From contig NZ_LMFS01000001.1 in the NCBI RefSeq assembly GCF_001426945.1, positions 227,412 through 291,411 of the forward strand: a DNA stretch of 64,000 bases, written 5' to 3'. Under the pieces are notes generated by a model that worked only from the letters and a program-made list of their open reading frames with translations, had not been told where the DNA came from and ran no database searches. Positions 1 to 8,706 of this stretch are shown in pieces. Numbering within the stretch: position 1 is the stretch's first letter; each line of letters starts with the position of its first letter. The translations under genes and the position numbers were made by a program. The DNA is from Pseudolabrys sp. Root1462. Lineage in GTDB: Bacteria; Pseudomonadota; Alphaproteobacteria; Rhizobiales; Xanthobacteraceae.

Positions 1-477
1 TCGATCTGCCAGTTGCGGCCGCATAGCCGGGGCACGGTGCACATCAAGTCAGCCAATCCGGAAGAGGCTCCGGCGATCCAGGCCAACTATCTCAGCGCCG
101 CTTTCGATCGCGACGTCATGGTCGCGGGCATGAAACTGACGCGCAAGATCATGAGCCAGCCGGCGATCGCCCGCTACGTGGCGGAAGAGATGAACCCCGG
201 GCCGTCGGTCATGAGCGATGAGCAGTTCCTGGCGTTCGCCCGGGACAAGGGCACGACGGTGTTCCACCCGGTCAGTACTTGCCGCATGGGGCCGGACGCC
301 AACGCCGTAGTCGATGAGCGTCTGCGCGTGCGCGGCCTCGATGGCCTGCGCGTCGCCGATGGCTCCATCATGCCGAGTCTGGTGTCGGGCAATACCAACG
401 CCGCGATCATCATGATCGCGGAAAAGGCGGCCGCGATGATGCTCAAGGACGCCATGCGTCCAGCCGCGGCGGCTTAG
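1..477 (+). CDS. GMC-family oxidoreductase, C-terminal part (5' end outside window)
   Basis: The reading frame is open from base 1 and ends at TAG 475-477, so only the last ~158 residues are present. The fragment carries the C-terminal GMC signature: a FHPVSTCRMG block with the active-site His, then a VADGSIMP block, then SGNTNAA with the Asn that completes the His/Asn pair. Family members are FAD enzymes oxidising alcohols such as choline, glucose or aromatic alcohols. The fragment resembles choline/alcohol dehydrogenases (BetA-like), but the substrate cannot be told without the N-terminal FAD and substrate domains. It converges on the Liv-type transporter operon to its right. Confidence 0.9.
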   Translation, partial: SICQLRPHSRGTVHIKSANPEEAPAIQANYLSAAFDRDVMVAGMKLTRKIMSQPAIARYVAEEMNPGPSVMSDEQFLAFARDKGTTVFHPVSTCRMGPDANAVVDERLRVRGLDGLRVADGSIMPSLVSGNTNAAIIMIAEKAAAMMLKDAMRPAAAA

Positions 478-497
478 TTCGGCCTCCGAGCCATTCA

Positions 498-553
498 CCG
501 TTCATTCCCGCGCAAGCGTGAATCCATCGCTGGGTCCCCGCTTTCGCGGGGAC
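498..553 (+). repeat. Dispersed intergenic palindromic repeat, copy 1
   Basis: Bases 498-518 are identical over 21 bases to 63504-63524 at the other end of the window. Here the unit continues into a perfect 8-bp hairpin (534-541 with 546-553, loop TTTC). It lies between the convergent GMC gene and livF. This is the style of short repeats scattered through Bradyrhizobium-type genomes. No clear U-tract follows the stem, so I do not call it a terminator. Confidence 0.5.
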
Positions 554-567
554 AAACGGTTTTGGTG

Positions 568-1266
568 CTAAACGCCCAGATATCTTTGCAGGACGCCGGG
601 GTCGGCCTTGATCTCGGCTGCCGGGCCCTCGTGCACGATATGGCCGTTGTTGATGATGTAAATGCGGTTGGCGAGCGCCAGCGTCGCCGCTAGGTTCTGC
701 TCGACAAGGACGATGGTCTGTCCGGCGGCGGCGAGATCGCGGCAGGCTTTCATCAGGTCGCGCACGATCACCGGAGCCAACCCCTCGAATGGCTCGTCGA
801 GCAGAATAATCTTGGGGTCGCGCACCAAGGCACGCGCGATCGCCAGCATCTGCTGCTCACCGCCGGACAGATCGGTGCCGCGGCTCAGCCGCCGTTCCTT
901 CAGCCGCGGGAACATCTCGTAGATGCGGTCCAGCGGCCATTTGTTCTCTGCCGTCAGGCTGGCGAGGATGATGTTCTCCTCGACATTGAGGCTGCCGAAG
1001 ATGCGGCGGTCTTCCGGCACCAGTTGCATGCCGGCCTGGGCGATGACGTGCGCCTTGCGGCCGGCCAGATCCTGACCGTCGAGCACGACGTGTCCGTTGC
1101 GCGGCGTCACCACGCCCATCAGGCTCTTCAGCGTCGTCGATTTGCCGGCGCCATTGCGGCCGATCAGGGCAACGACTTCGTTCTTGTCGACGTGCAAATC
1201 CAGGTCAAACAGGATGTGCGAGTCGCCGTAATAGCTGTTCAGGCCCTTGACCTCGAGCAAGCTCAT
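568..1266 (-). CDS. livF: Branched-chain amino acid-type ABC transporter ATP-binding protein LivF
   Basis: This is a 232-residue ABC ATPase with Walker A (GRNGAGKST, near residue 37), the LSGGEQQM signature, Walker B (IILLDEPFEGLAP) and the VEQN H-loop region typical of LivF. With the LivG domain of the upstream gene it would power a hydrophobic amino acid/amide importer. Its start codon overlaps the stop of the livM-livG fusion gene by one base, so the two are translationally coupled. It is the last gene of a leftward operon (binding protein, livH, livMG, livF). Substrate specificity within the family (amino acids, urea, short amides, aromatics) cannot be read from the ATPase. Confidence 0.93.
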   Translation of the reverse strand: MSLLEVKGLNSYYGDSHILFDLDLHVDKNEVVALIGRNGAGKSTTLKSLMGVVTPRNGHVVLDGQDLAGRKAHVIAQAGMQLVPEDRRIFGSLNVEENIILASLTAENKWPLDRIYEMFPRLKERRLSRGTDLSGGEQQMLAIARALVRDPKIILLDEPFEGLAPVIVRDLMKACRDLAAAGQTIVLVEQNLAATLALANRIYIINNGHIVHEGPAAEIKADPGVLQRYLGV

Positions 1267-3107
1267 CAGTGGACCTCCTCATGCATGCCGCCGAGATAGG
1301 CCTCCTGCACCGCTGCGTTGCCCTTGATTTCCTCGGGCGTGCCTTCGACCAGCACGCGGCCTTCCTGGAGAACGGTGACGCGCTCCGCCAGTTCGAAAAG
1401 GGCGTCCATGTCATGATCGATCACGATCATCGTGCGGCCCTTGCTGATCGACTTCAGCAGCTTCACGGTCTCCACGCGCTCCTGCGGGCTCATGCCGGCC
1501 AGCGGCTCGTCGAGCAGCAGCAGGCTCGGCCGTGTCGCCAGCGCAAGCCCGATCTCGAGACGGCGCTTCTCGCCGTAGGCGAGATCAGACACCTTGGTAT
1601 CGACACGGCTGGTGAGGCGCACGAGGCGCAGCGTCTGTTCGACCTGTTCCTTGAGGCCGGGGATCGACTGAGGATCGCGGAACATGTCGAGCCTGAATTT
1701 GCCACGCAAGTCGGCGAGTACGGCGACGACGAGATTCTGCCGCACCGTCAGGTTGGTGAAGAGCTGATTGACCTGATAGCTCTTGGTCAGGCCGAGCTGG
1801 CAGGCGTCGGTGACGCTCTTGCCGGTGATGTCGCGGCCCTCGAACAGGATGGTGCCCGAGGTCGGCGGGATTTCGCAGGTCAGCATCTTGAAGAAGGTCG
1901 ATTTGCCGGCGCCGTTAGGGCCAATGACCCCGCGCAGTTCGCCATGGTTTACAGTGAAATCGATATCGCTGTTGGCCATCAAGCCGCCATAGCGCTTGGT
2001 CAGCCCCGTCGCTTGCAGGATCGGCCCACTGGCGCGATCGCTATCGCGCTTGTGCGGGGCAATGATGTCGTTGCCGCCGGCCGGCTCTTTGAAATCGGCG
2101 AGCGCATCTGCCTCGGTGGCTTCGCGCTTCTTCTTGGCGCCCGTCGCGAGATCGTAAAGGTCCTTGATGCCGCCGATGATGCCCTTGCGCAGAAAGACAA
2201 CGAGGATCACGAAAACGAGACCGAGCACCAGCTTCCACGCGGCGCCGAGATGCACCGCCGATTGCAGAAAGTCCTGGAGGAATAGCCAGATCGCAGCGCC
2301 GAGCAACGGCCCGAACAGCGTGCCGGTGCCGCCGATCGCAGTCTGCATGACGAGCTGGCCGGAGGTTTCGAACATGAATGCGTCTGGCGGCATAAACGCC
2401 TGCATTACGCCGAGCAGCCCGCCTGCGAAGCCCGCGTAGGCGGCGGCGATGACGAAGGCCGTCAGCTTGTAGCCGTGGATGTTGTGGCCGACAGCTTGGG
2501 CGCGCAGCGGGTTGTCGCGGATCGCGCTCAAAACAGCGCCGACCGGCGAGCGCACGATGCGCAGCGCGATGACGATACCGACGAAATAGCAGACCGCGAG
2601 AAACTGATAGAGGGACCAGCCGGTGGTGAAATGCAGCGTCGTGAAGCCGAGATTGAAGCTCGGCGTCGGCACTCCGGGCAAGCCGTTCTCGCCGCCGGTA
2701 AAATCCGCCAGCGGATTGAACTCGACGAAGAAGAATACTTCGGCGATGGCCACCGTGATCATCGCGAAATAGATGCCGGTGCGGCGGAGGGCGATGAGAC
2801 CGACGAGATAGCCGACCGCGGCGGCGGCGACCATGCCGATCACCAGCGCGATAAAGACGTTGGGAAAGCCGGCGCGCGTCAGCAGCCATGCGGCGACAAA
2901 GCCGCCGGTGCCGTAGAAGGCCGACTGCCCGAACGACAGTAGCCCGGTAAAGCCGAACAGGATGTCGAAGCCGACGCCGAACAGGCCCCAGACCAAAATG
3001 CGGTTTACCGTGTTCGGGGCGAAGCCGAGGTGCGGCAGGATGAACGGTGCGACGATCAGACCGGCGGCCGTGCAAAGTTCGATGAGGTAGCGCTTGTTGC
3101 TGTGCAT
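1266..3107 (-). CDS. Fused Liv-type ABC permease (LivM) and ATPase (LivG)
   Basis: This is a single 613-residue chain. Residues ~1-325 are a LivM-type permease of about nine hydrophobic segments, including the characteristic FGLSG-type stretch LFGFTGLLSFGQSAFYG. A charged, Lys/Asp-rich linker (~325-365) follows. Residues ~365-613 are a LivG ATPase with Walker A GPNGAGKST, an AYGEKRRLEIG signature, LLLLDEPLAGM Walker B and the IDHDMD switch His. LivM and LivG are usually separate proteins, and fused forms are known in Bradyrhizobium relatives. The frame is continuous with no sign of error. livH starts 12 bases upstream and livF overlaps the end by one base. Confidence 0.93.
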   Translation of the reverse strand: MHSNKRYLIELCTAAGLIVAPFILPHLGFAPNTVNRILVWGLFGVGFDILFGFTGLLSFGQSAFYGTGGFVAAWLLTRAGFPNVFIALVIGMVAAAAVGYLVGLIALRRTGIYFAMITVAIAEVFFFVEFNPLADFTGGENGLPGVPTPSFNLGFTTLHFTTGWSLYQFLAVCYFVGIVIALRIVRSPVGAVLSAIRDNPLRAQAVGHNIHGYKLTAFVIAAAYAGFAGGLLGVMQAFMPPDAFMFETSGQLVMQTAIGGTGTLFGPLLGAAIWLFLQDFLQSAVHLGAAWKLVLGLVFVILVVFLRKGIIGGIKDLYDLATGAKKKREATEADALADFKEPAGGNDIIAPHKRDSDRASGPILQATGLTKRYGGLMANSDIDFTVNHGELRGVIGPNGAGKSTFFKMLTCEIPPTSGTILFEGRDITGKSVTDACQLGLTKSYQVNQLFTNLTVRQNLVVAVLADLRGKFRLDMFRDPQSIPGLKEQVEQTLRLVRLTSRVDTKVSDLAYGEKRRLEIGLALATRPSLLLLDEPLAGMSPQERVETVKLLKSISKGRTMIVIDHDMDALFELAERVTVLQEGRVLVEGTPEEIKGNAAVQEAYLGGMHEEVH

Positions 3108-3119
3108 TGCGGGCTGCCT

Positions 3120-3995
3120 TTATTCGCGCCCGCGGGTGCCGAGCAGCCCGTAGGGCCGCAGCACCAGCACCAGCGTCATTGCCGCAAACAGCATCACGTA
3201 GGCGTAGCCGGGATTGATCATCGACGTGATCGAGATAATCTCGCCGGCGATCAGGCCGCCGAGAATGGCGCCGGGGAACGAGCCGACGCCGCCGATCACG
3301 ACGACCACAAAGGTCTGCACCAGGATATCGTCGCCGATGCCCGGCGTCAGCGACACGACTGGAGCGTTGACGATCCCGGCGAAGCCCGCCGCCATGGCGC
3401 CGATGCCGAAAACGATCATGAACACGCGGTAGACGTTGATGCCGAGGGCATCGACCATCATCGAGTCCTCAATGCCGGCGCGCACGATCATGCCGATTCG
3501 GGTGCGATAGAGGACGAGGAAGAGGGCGGTCAGCGCCACGGCGATGATGCCGACGACGGCGAGACGGTAGGTTGGGTAGAACATGAAGCCGAGCGAGGTG
3601 ATGCCGGAGAAGATGGCCGGCGCCGGCACCAGTTGCGACTGGCTGCCGAAGGCGAGGCGCACCAGCTCCACGAAGACGATGCCGAGGCCGAAAGTGACGA
3701 GGAGCTGATCTTCGTGCGGCCGGCTATAGAAATGACGGATGATGACGCGTTCCATAAGGATGCCGACGAGGCCGACGAACAACGAGCCGGCCAAAACCGC
3801 GACAAGGAACGACCCGGTGTAGGAATAGGCGACATAGCCGGCGTAGCCGCCGAGCATGAACATGGCGCCATGCGCCAGGTTCAGCACGCCGAGCGTGCCG
3901 TAGATGATGGTGAGGCCGGAGCTGATGAGCGCTAGAAGCGCGCCCAGAGCCAAGCCGTTGAATACTTGAGATACGAAATTAGCCCAATTGATCAT
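3120..3995 (-). CDS. livH: Liv-type ABC transporter permease LivH
   Basis: This 291-residue polytopic membrane protein has the LivH hallmarks: an N-terminal block LALGALLALISSGLTIIYG, then GVLNLAHGAMFMLGGY, and a C-terminal GGVGSFPGAILGG motif that contacts the ATPase. It is normal length for the family. It pairs with the LivM half of the adjacent fusion gene to form the channel. The binding-protein gene lies 129 bases upstream, separated by a strong hairpin that probably sets different expression levels. The start codon is chosen for the family N-terminus. Confidence 0.93.
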   Translation of the reverse strand: MINWANFVSQVFNGLALGALLALISSGLTIIYGTLGVLNLAHGAMFMLGGYAGYVAYSYTGSFLVAVLAGSLFVGLVGILMERVIIRHFYSRPHEDQLLVTFGLGIVFVELVRLAFGSQSQLVPAPAIFSGITSLGFMFYPTYRLAVVGIIAVALTALFLVLYRTRIGMIVRAGIEDSMMVDALGINVYRVFMIVFGIGAMAAGFAGIVNAPVVSLTPGIGDDILVQTFVVVVIGGVGSFPGAILGGLIAGEIISITSMINPGYAYVMLFAAMTLVLVLRPYGLLGTRGRE

Positions 3996-4075
3996 GATTG
4001 CTATTGTCGCGAAATGCGGCTCTTCGAGGAACGGTCAGGCAGCGAGCTTCGCTGAAATATGCGGATACTACGATC

Positions 4076-4106
4076 GCGCCGCGGGCGGGTTGTCCGCCCG
4101 CGGCGC
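4076..4106 (-). other. Perfect 13-bp hairpin between binding-protein gene and livH
   Basis: Bases 4076-4088 pair perfectly with 4094-4106 around a 5-base loop. No U-tract follows on the minus strand, so this is more likely a 3'-end stabiliser or partial terminator. Such an element would give more mRNA for the binding protein than for the permeases, as known for other ABC operons. The expression effect is inference. Confidence 0.6.
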
Positions 4107-4124
4107 TGTATCAGTCTCGCCGGA

Positions 4125-5465
4125 TCAGGTGTAGTCGCCGAGCTTGCAGCCGAACTCATCCGGCTTCTGCATCAGATCCTTGCCGGGCACGATTTCGACG
4201 ACTTCATAGAAGTCCTCCTTGCCCTTCATGTCCTTTTGCATCTTGCCCTTGACGATGACCACCGGGCGAACGCACTGGTGGTCTTCCTTGCGGTAGTGAA
4301 CGTCGCCGACGAGCGAAGGAATGGTCTCTTCCTTCTCGTACTGCTTGATGACGTCCGGCGGATAGAAACTGCCCGCTTCTTCGACCATCCGGGCCCAGTG
4401 CAGGAAGCTGATGTAGGCGTTCTCCGCGCCCCATTCCGGCTTGTAGCCAAACTTCTTCTCGAAGGTGTCGTTGAACATCTTCGCCAGCGGGAATTTGTCT
4501 TCGATGGTCCACCAGTAGTCGGTGGCGGCATAGACGCCCTGCATGAGTCCGCCGGTCTCGCGCGCCAGGAACGGCACCTGATACGGCACCACCAGCTTCA
4601 TCTTGTCGAGAACGCCGAACTGTTTGGCCTGCTGGATCGACAGCACGGCGTCGTGGCCCCAGTTGACGTTGATGAGGATGTCAGCGCCGGAATTGGCGAC
4701 GTTGAGCAGGTACGAAGAGAAGTCAGGCGCACCGAGCGGCGAAATCTGGTTCGTCACCGTGGTCCAGCCGGCGTCCTTGGTGAAGTCCTGCATCGACTTC
4801 GTCACGGTGTGGCCGTAGGTGTAGTCCGGCGTCATGTAGGCAACTTTTTTATTCTTGCCGAACGTCTTGACGAGAAGTGGCGCGATCGCGGCGGCAGCGG
4901 TCTGGCCGAAGAAGTTCTGACGCACGCCGTAGCGGACGCAGTCCTTGCCGGTGGTGTCATTCGAGCCGGAAATGCCGCACACGAACAGAACCTTTTCGCG
5001 TTGCGCCAGCTTGTTGAGGGCGACCGCGACGGCCGACGAGGTGCCGCCGGTGATCATTACGGCCTTGTTCTCGGAGATGAAGCGCTGTTGCGCCTGCACC
5101 GCTTCGTTCGGCTTCGCGGCCGAATCGGCGACGACGAGGTTCAACTGCTTGCCAAGCACGCCCTTTTTAGACTTTGGCGAGACTTTCTTGACGAGTTCAT
5201 GGCCTTCGTTGATGTGCTCGACGGCAAGCTGGTAGCCCTTGAGTTCGTCTTCGCCCTGCACCGCGTAGGTGCCGGTGCGCGGCACCGAAGCGCCGATGGT
5301 CACGCTGGAACCTTGTGAGCCGGCCGGCCACGTGCCGATAGCGGGCTTATCGTCGGCGAAAGCCGGCATGATAAATCCGCCGGGCAACAGCGTCGCGCCG
5401 GCGAGACCAGCACCGACGGTCAGAATGTTACGGCGCGATAGGCCGTTCTTGTCATGAGATGACAT
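4125..5465 (-). CDS. ABC transporter substrate-binding protein, Liv type, Tat-exported
   Basis: This 446-residue periplasmic binding protein of the Peripla_BP_6/LivK family heads the leftward Liv operon. The N-terminus has a twin-arginine motif, LSRRNIL, followed by a hydrophobic segment GAGLAGATLLPGG and an alanine cleavage region, so export as a folded protein by Tat is likely. A strong ribosome site (AAGGAGG) precedes the ATG by nine bases and supports this start. The body contains the family pattern GASVPRTGTYA, a GGTSSAVAVA ligand-binding loop and TPDYTYGH. The ligand is unknown. Similar proteins bind branched-chain amino acids, urea, amides or aromatic acids. The upstream leader holds the palindrome at 5487. 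Confidence 0.9.
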   Translation of the reverse strand: MSSHDKNGLSRRNILTVGAGLAGATLLPGGFIMPAFADDKPAIGTWPAGSQGSSVTIGASVPRTGTYAVQGEDELKGYQLAVEHINEGHELVKKVSPKSKKGVLGKQLNLVVADSAAKPNEAVQAQQRFISENKAVMITGGTSSAVAVALNKLAQREKVLFVCGISGSNDTTGKDCVRYGVRQNFFGQTAAAAIAPLLVKTFGKNKKVAYMTPDYTYGHTVTKSMQDFTKDAGWTTVTNQISPLGAPDFSSYLLNVANSGADILINVNWGHDAVLSIQQAKQFGVLDKMKLVVPYQVPFLARETGGLMQGVYAATDYWWTIEDKFPLAKMFNDTFEKKFGYKPEWGAENAYISFLHWARMVEEAGSFYPPDVIKQYEKEETIPSLVGDVHYRKEDHQCVRPVVIVKGKMQKDMKGKEDFYEVVEIVPGKDLMQKPDEFGCKLGDYT

Positions 5466-5486
5466 GATTGTTTCCTCCTTGACTTA

Positions 5487-5498
5487 GGTTTGCAAACC
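5487..5498. promoter_or_regulatory. 12-bp perfect palindrome in leader of the Liv operon
   Basis: The site GGTTTGCAAACC lies 22 bases upstream of the binding-protein ATG, just before its ribosome site. It may be an operator or an RNA element. No cognate regulator is adjacent. Confidence 0.3.
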
Positions 5499-5907
5499 CC
5501 GAGTCGCCCCCGGCTATTTGCCCGAAATATTTTCATTGCTGACATCCGAGCCGGACGTCAGGTGCAAAAAAATGGCCTCCCGAGGCGCACCGGTTGCTTG
5601 TAGTGCGACGCCAGAAGCCATCGCCCTTATGGCGAACTTAAAAGGTATCAGCGTCAATGCCACTTTGGTCGGACGTACGCTGTGCAGTGCGTCGAAGACG
5701 TTGATGTTTGATCGTGATTTCAATGTTGATTGGCGCTGTGCGATGCACGCGCTGCAAATGAAATAATTTTGCACCGAACGGCGCTGTTCAATGTCGCGCG
5801 TTAACGAAATTCAGTGGACATAAAGTTCCGTCAGCGCGCGGACGCGCTAGACTTTTGTCTAAATGGCGCGGTGATGACATTGAATGTGTGAAGTAAATTC
5901 TGTCTGC
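5499..5907. other. Non-coding region upstream of the Liv operon
   Basis: This stretch is visibly more AT-rich than its surroundings. It should hold the leftward promoter of the Liv operon. Near 5565-5590 the minus strand shows a short GC stem (CCTC-GG-GAGG) followed by a run of T, a weak terminator-like shape. Two mutually antisense frames of 82 and 86 codons span 5514-5774, but neither has a recognisable domain, so I do not call a gene. Confidence 0.4.
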
Positions 5908-6348
5908 TCAGACTTGCTCGGCGTTCAAATAAGCGAGCCGCGCCCCGCAGAATGCGCAAAGCAGGCCCAACCCGAGTGCGGTGAGCCCGGCGATCACATC
6001 GATGGTGCCGCCGACGCTGCCGCTCTTGCTCATAACGCCGCCGGCGGTTGCCGCCGCGAAGACGACGGCGATCAGGAAGCGCTGCGCGAGGCGAAAGACG
6101 AATGCGCGCTCGCGCGCGGCGGCGATGAGATAGGCGCCGGTGCCCCAGCCCCCAATGAACCCAGCGCCGCCGATCGCCCACCAGGCGATCGCCGATGCGA
6201 GCTGACGCGCCGAGCCGGCCCCGTCCCGCAGCACGGCGTCGACGCCGACGCCGAGCACGGTGAGCACGATGTGCACGACGAGCGCGGCGAACACACCGCA
6301 GCCGATGGCCGCGGCATAATGCAGTCTACGTAGGACGTCGGAATCCAT
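5908..6348 (-). CDS. Small integral membrane protein of unknown function
   Basis: The predicted 146-residue protein starts at MDSDVLRR and has four hydrophobic stretches: GCGVFAALVVHIVLTVLG, a central WWAIGGAGFIGGW segment, FLIAVVFAAATAGG and a C-terminal LGLGLLCAFCGA. I do not recognise the family. A longer in-frame start 21 codons upstream exists but would add a Pro/Ser-rich tail before the first helix. Codon use matches that of the neighbours, which supports a real gene. It stands alone on the minus strand, with the next small gene 80 bases upstream. Confidence 0.6.
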   Translation of the reverse strand: MDSDVLRRLHYAAAIGCGVFAALVVHIVLTVLGVGVDAVLRDGAGSARQLASAIAWWAIGGAGFIGGWGTGAYLIAAARERAFVFRLAQRFLIAVVFAAATAGGVMSKSGSVGGTIDVIAGLTALGLGLLCAFCGARLAYLNAEQV

Positions 6349-6429
6349 GAGGGGCTCGAAGGTCGGCGGTGAGGATTGCCGCGGCGCCAGATTAGCCGAT
6401 TGAACTTGCAAGGGCGATGCCGGCCTCAG

Positions 6430-6591
6430 TTAGCGGCTGCGGTTCGCAGGGCCTGTCTTCAGGATGGCAGCCAGTTCGCGCTCCAGTTCGTCGAGCGCCG
6501 CCCGGCGGGCGGGAGTCAGGCCTTCGCCACGGCGGCCACCGCCGTGCTCGGATTGTTCGACCAAGTGACGGTCGTCGGTATCAAGGGGCAT
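6430..6591 (-). CDS. Small conserved-looking hypothetical protein (53 aa)
   Basis: This short acidic/basic protein starts at MPLDTDD and has a predicted C-terminal helix LTPARRAALDELERELAAIL. A longer in-frame start at 6669 would add a Cys/Arg-rich unlikely sequence. A ribosome-like GGACC/AAAGG region precedes the ATG. I recognise no family. Amphipathic helical small proteins of this kind are common hypotheticals in Hyphomicrobiales. Confidence 0.4.
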   Translation of the reverse strand: MPLDTDDRHLVEQSEHGGGRRGEGLTPARRAALDELERELAAILKTGPANRSR

Positions 6592-6732
6592 GGTCGGTCC
6601 TTTGCGGGCGCAAGCGGCCCGACACCTAGCTGAGTCGGCGGCCTGTGGATAAGGCCTCCCGGGCGACATCCGTGAACGTGAGTCCGATCAAGGCGTTACC
6701 AAGGTGGGCAAGGTGACGTCAGAGGGTGGCCG

Positions 6733-8187
6733 ATGGTCGAGGAGGTTCAACACAGCACGCTTCGCGGCGCTGCGGGCATCGTCGAAACCGATATTCCAGC
6801 GCGGCTCGACCGGCTGCCGTGGGGTCGATTCCACAGTCTGGTGGTTGCCGCGCTCGGCATCACATGGGTCCTCGATGGTCTCGAGGTGACGCTGGCGGGC
6901 AGCCTCGCCGGGGCGCTGAAGCAGAGTCCCACACTTCAATTCACCAATACCGATATCGGCATCGCCGCGAGCGCCTATCTCGCCGGCGCCGTGCTCGGGG
7001 CTTTGTTCTTCGGCTGGCTGACCGACCGCCTCGGCCGCAAGAAGTTGTTTTTTATGACACTCGTCGTGTACCTCACGGCCACGGCGGCGACGGCGCTATC
7101 ATGGAATATCGCGACCTTTGCCTTGTTTCGGTTCATCACTGGCGCCGGCATCGGCGGCGAATATGCCGCGATCAACTCGACCATCCAGGAGCTCATCCCG
7201 GCGCGTATGCGCGGCTGGACCGATCTCGTCATCAACGGAAGCTTCTGGGTCGGCGCGGCGATCGGCGCCGCAGGTTCGCTGGTGCTGCTCGATCCCGACA
7301 TCATCGATCCGGATCACGGCTGGCGGCTCGCCTTCCTGATCGGCGCGGCGCTGACGCTTGTCATCTTCTTCATGCGGATGTGGCTGCCGGAAAGTCCGCG
7401 ATGGCTGATGACGCACGGTCACATTGAGGCGGCGGACCGCGTGGTGGCATCGATTGAAGCGGGCTTTGCCAGGCTGCCACCGACCCATGACTTGCCGCGC
7501 GTCCGCTTGCGCACGCGCCGCAGTACGCCGCTCATTGAGGTCGCGCGGATTCTCATCGGACGATATCGTCAACGCACCTGGGTCGGTCTCACGCTGATGG
7601 CGGCGCAGGCCTTCTTCTACAACGCCATCTTCTTCACCTATGCGCTGATCCTCACCGATTTCTACGGTGTGCCCGCGGATCATGTCGGCTGGTACCTCTT
7701 ACCCTTCGCCGCTGGCAACTTCCTCGGGCCGGTGCTGATCGGCCGACTGTTCGATACTATCGGCCGGCGCGTCATGATCACGTTCACTTACACGATCTCG
7801 GGAATTCTGCTCGCGGCTACCGGCTATCTGTTCATGGAAGATCTGATCGGCGCCGAGACACAAACCTTGTGCTGGATGGTGATCTTCTTCTTCGCCTCTG
7901 CGGCGGCGAGCTCGGCCTATCTGACTGTCAGCGAAATATTTCCGCTGGAGATGCGCGCACTGGCGATTGCGCTGTTCTATGCGTTCGGCACCGGCGTCGG
8001 CGGCATCGTCGGGCCGTGGCTGTTCGGCGCGCTGATCGATACCGGTTCACGCGTCAGCGTGTTCTGGGGCTACCTGCTCGGCGCCATGCTGATGGTGATC
8101 GGAGGCTTTGTCGCCTGGCGCTGGGGCGTCGCCGCCGAGCGCAAACCGCTCGAACACGTGGCGCGTCCGCTCACTTTCATCGATTGA
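6733..8187 (+). CDS. MFS transporter, metabolite:H+ symporter type
   Basis: This 484-residue carrier has about twelve membrane segments. It carries the MFS motif A GWLTDRLGRKK in the loop after helix 2 (~residues 94-104), its second-half echo GRLFDTIGRR, and the PESPRWL block used by sugar/organic-acid porters at the central loop. The N-terminal LDRLPWGRFH and DGLEVTL pattern is typical of the metabolite:H+ symporter branch (aromatic acids, niacin, sialate, sugars). The substrate is not predictable. The gene is monocistronic and rightward, and converges with the MgtC-like gene 7 bases later. Confidence 0.88.
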   Translation: MVEEVQHSTLRGAAGIVETDIPARLDRLPWGRFHSLVVAALGITWVLDGLEVTLAGSLAGALKQSPTLQFTNTDIGIAASAYLAGAVLGALFFGWLTDRLGRKKLFFMTLVVYLTATAATALSWNIATFALFRFITGAGIGGEYAAINSTIQELIPARMRGWTDLVINGSFWVGAAIGAAGSLVLLDPDIIDPDHGWRLAFLIGAALTLVIFFMRMWLPESPRWLMTHGHIEAADRVVASIEAGFARLPPTHDLPRVRLRTRRSTPLIEVARILIGRYRQRTWVGLTLMAAQAFFYNAIFFTYALILTDFYGVPADHVGWYLLPFAAGNFLGPVLIGRLFDTIGRRVMITFTYTISGILLAATGYLFMEDLIGAETQTLCWMVIFFFASAAASSAYLTVSEIFPLEMRALAIALFYAFGTGVGGIVGPWLFGALIDTGSRVSVFWGYLLGAMLMVIGGFVAWRWGVAAERKPLEHVARPLTFID

Positions 8188-8194
8188 TCGCCGA

Positions 8195-8644
8195 TCACGT
8201 ATCGGGAAAGATCTTGCTTTCGAGCCATCCCAGTCCGAACAAGATGATGAGCGTCAGCACCAGACCGGCAATCACCAGATGCCAGGCCGCCAGCGCGCAG
8301 GCGATGCCGAGCGCCGCCGTGACCCAGACCGAGGCCGCGGTGGTCAGCCCCTGAATGGTCGAGGACTTCGGGTCGCGCAGCACCACGCCGGCGCCGATGA
8401 AGCCGATGCCGGTGAGCACGCCTTGCAGTACACCCTGAACGACGCGGCTGAGCGCGTCGGGATGATCGCCGAGACCGCGAAAGTCGATCGCCGTCATCGC
8501 CGCAATGGCCGAGCCGACGGCCACCAGGGCCAGCGTGCGCATGCCCAGCGGCTTGCCATGCATCTCGCGGTTGATGCCGATCACGACGCCGGCCCCGGCG
8601 GCGACCATGAGGCGCAGGATTTCATCGAGGGCGTTGCTGTCCAT
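8195..8644 (-). CDS. MgtC/SapB family membrane protein
   Basis: This 149-residue protein starts at MDSNALDE. It carries the MgtC/SapB core: GVVIGINREMHGKPLGMRT in helix 2, followed by LALVAVGSA, then GFIGAGVVL and GLTTAASVWVTAALGIACA. The family comprises small inner-membrane proteins tied to Mg2+ starvation, pH and membrane-potential control; this copy is the short, core-only form. A long in-frame extension upstream exists but overlaps the next gene and reads as non-protein sequence. Confidence 0.88.
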   Translation of the reverse strand: MDSNALDEILRLMVAAGAGVVIGINREMHGKPLGMRTLALVAVGSAIAAMTAIDFRGLGDHPDALSRVVQGVLQGVLTGIGFIGAGVVLRDPKSSTIQGLTTAASVWVTAALGIACALAAWHLVIAGLVLTLIILFGLGWLESKIFPDT

Positions 8645-8706
8645 GGCATGGGAAACTTGGCAGGCCGCCGCCGGGTTCCGTGGCGGCGCCGCGACAAGAT
8701 CGGCCG

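Noticed and set aside
534-553. Hairpin considered as a terminator for livF or the GMC gene
   Set aside because: No T-run directly follows on either strand, and the sequence belongs to a dispersed repeat.
4059-5318. 419-codon open frame on the plus strand opposite the Liv binding protein
   Set aside because: Shadow. The minus strand has a Tat signal, a strong ribosome site and family motifs.
5514-5774. 86- and 82-codon frames on opposite strands upstream of the Liv operon
   Set aside because: They are mutually antisense in an AT-rich promoter region, without a domain or a ribosome site that decides between them.
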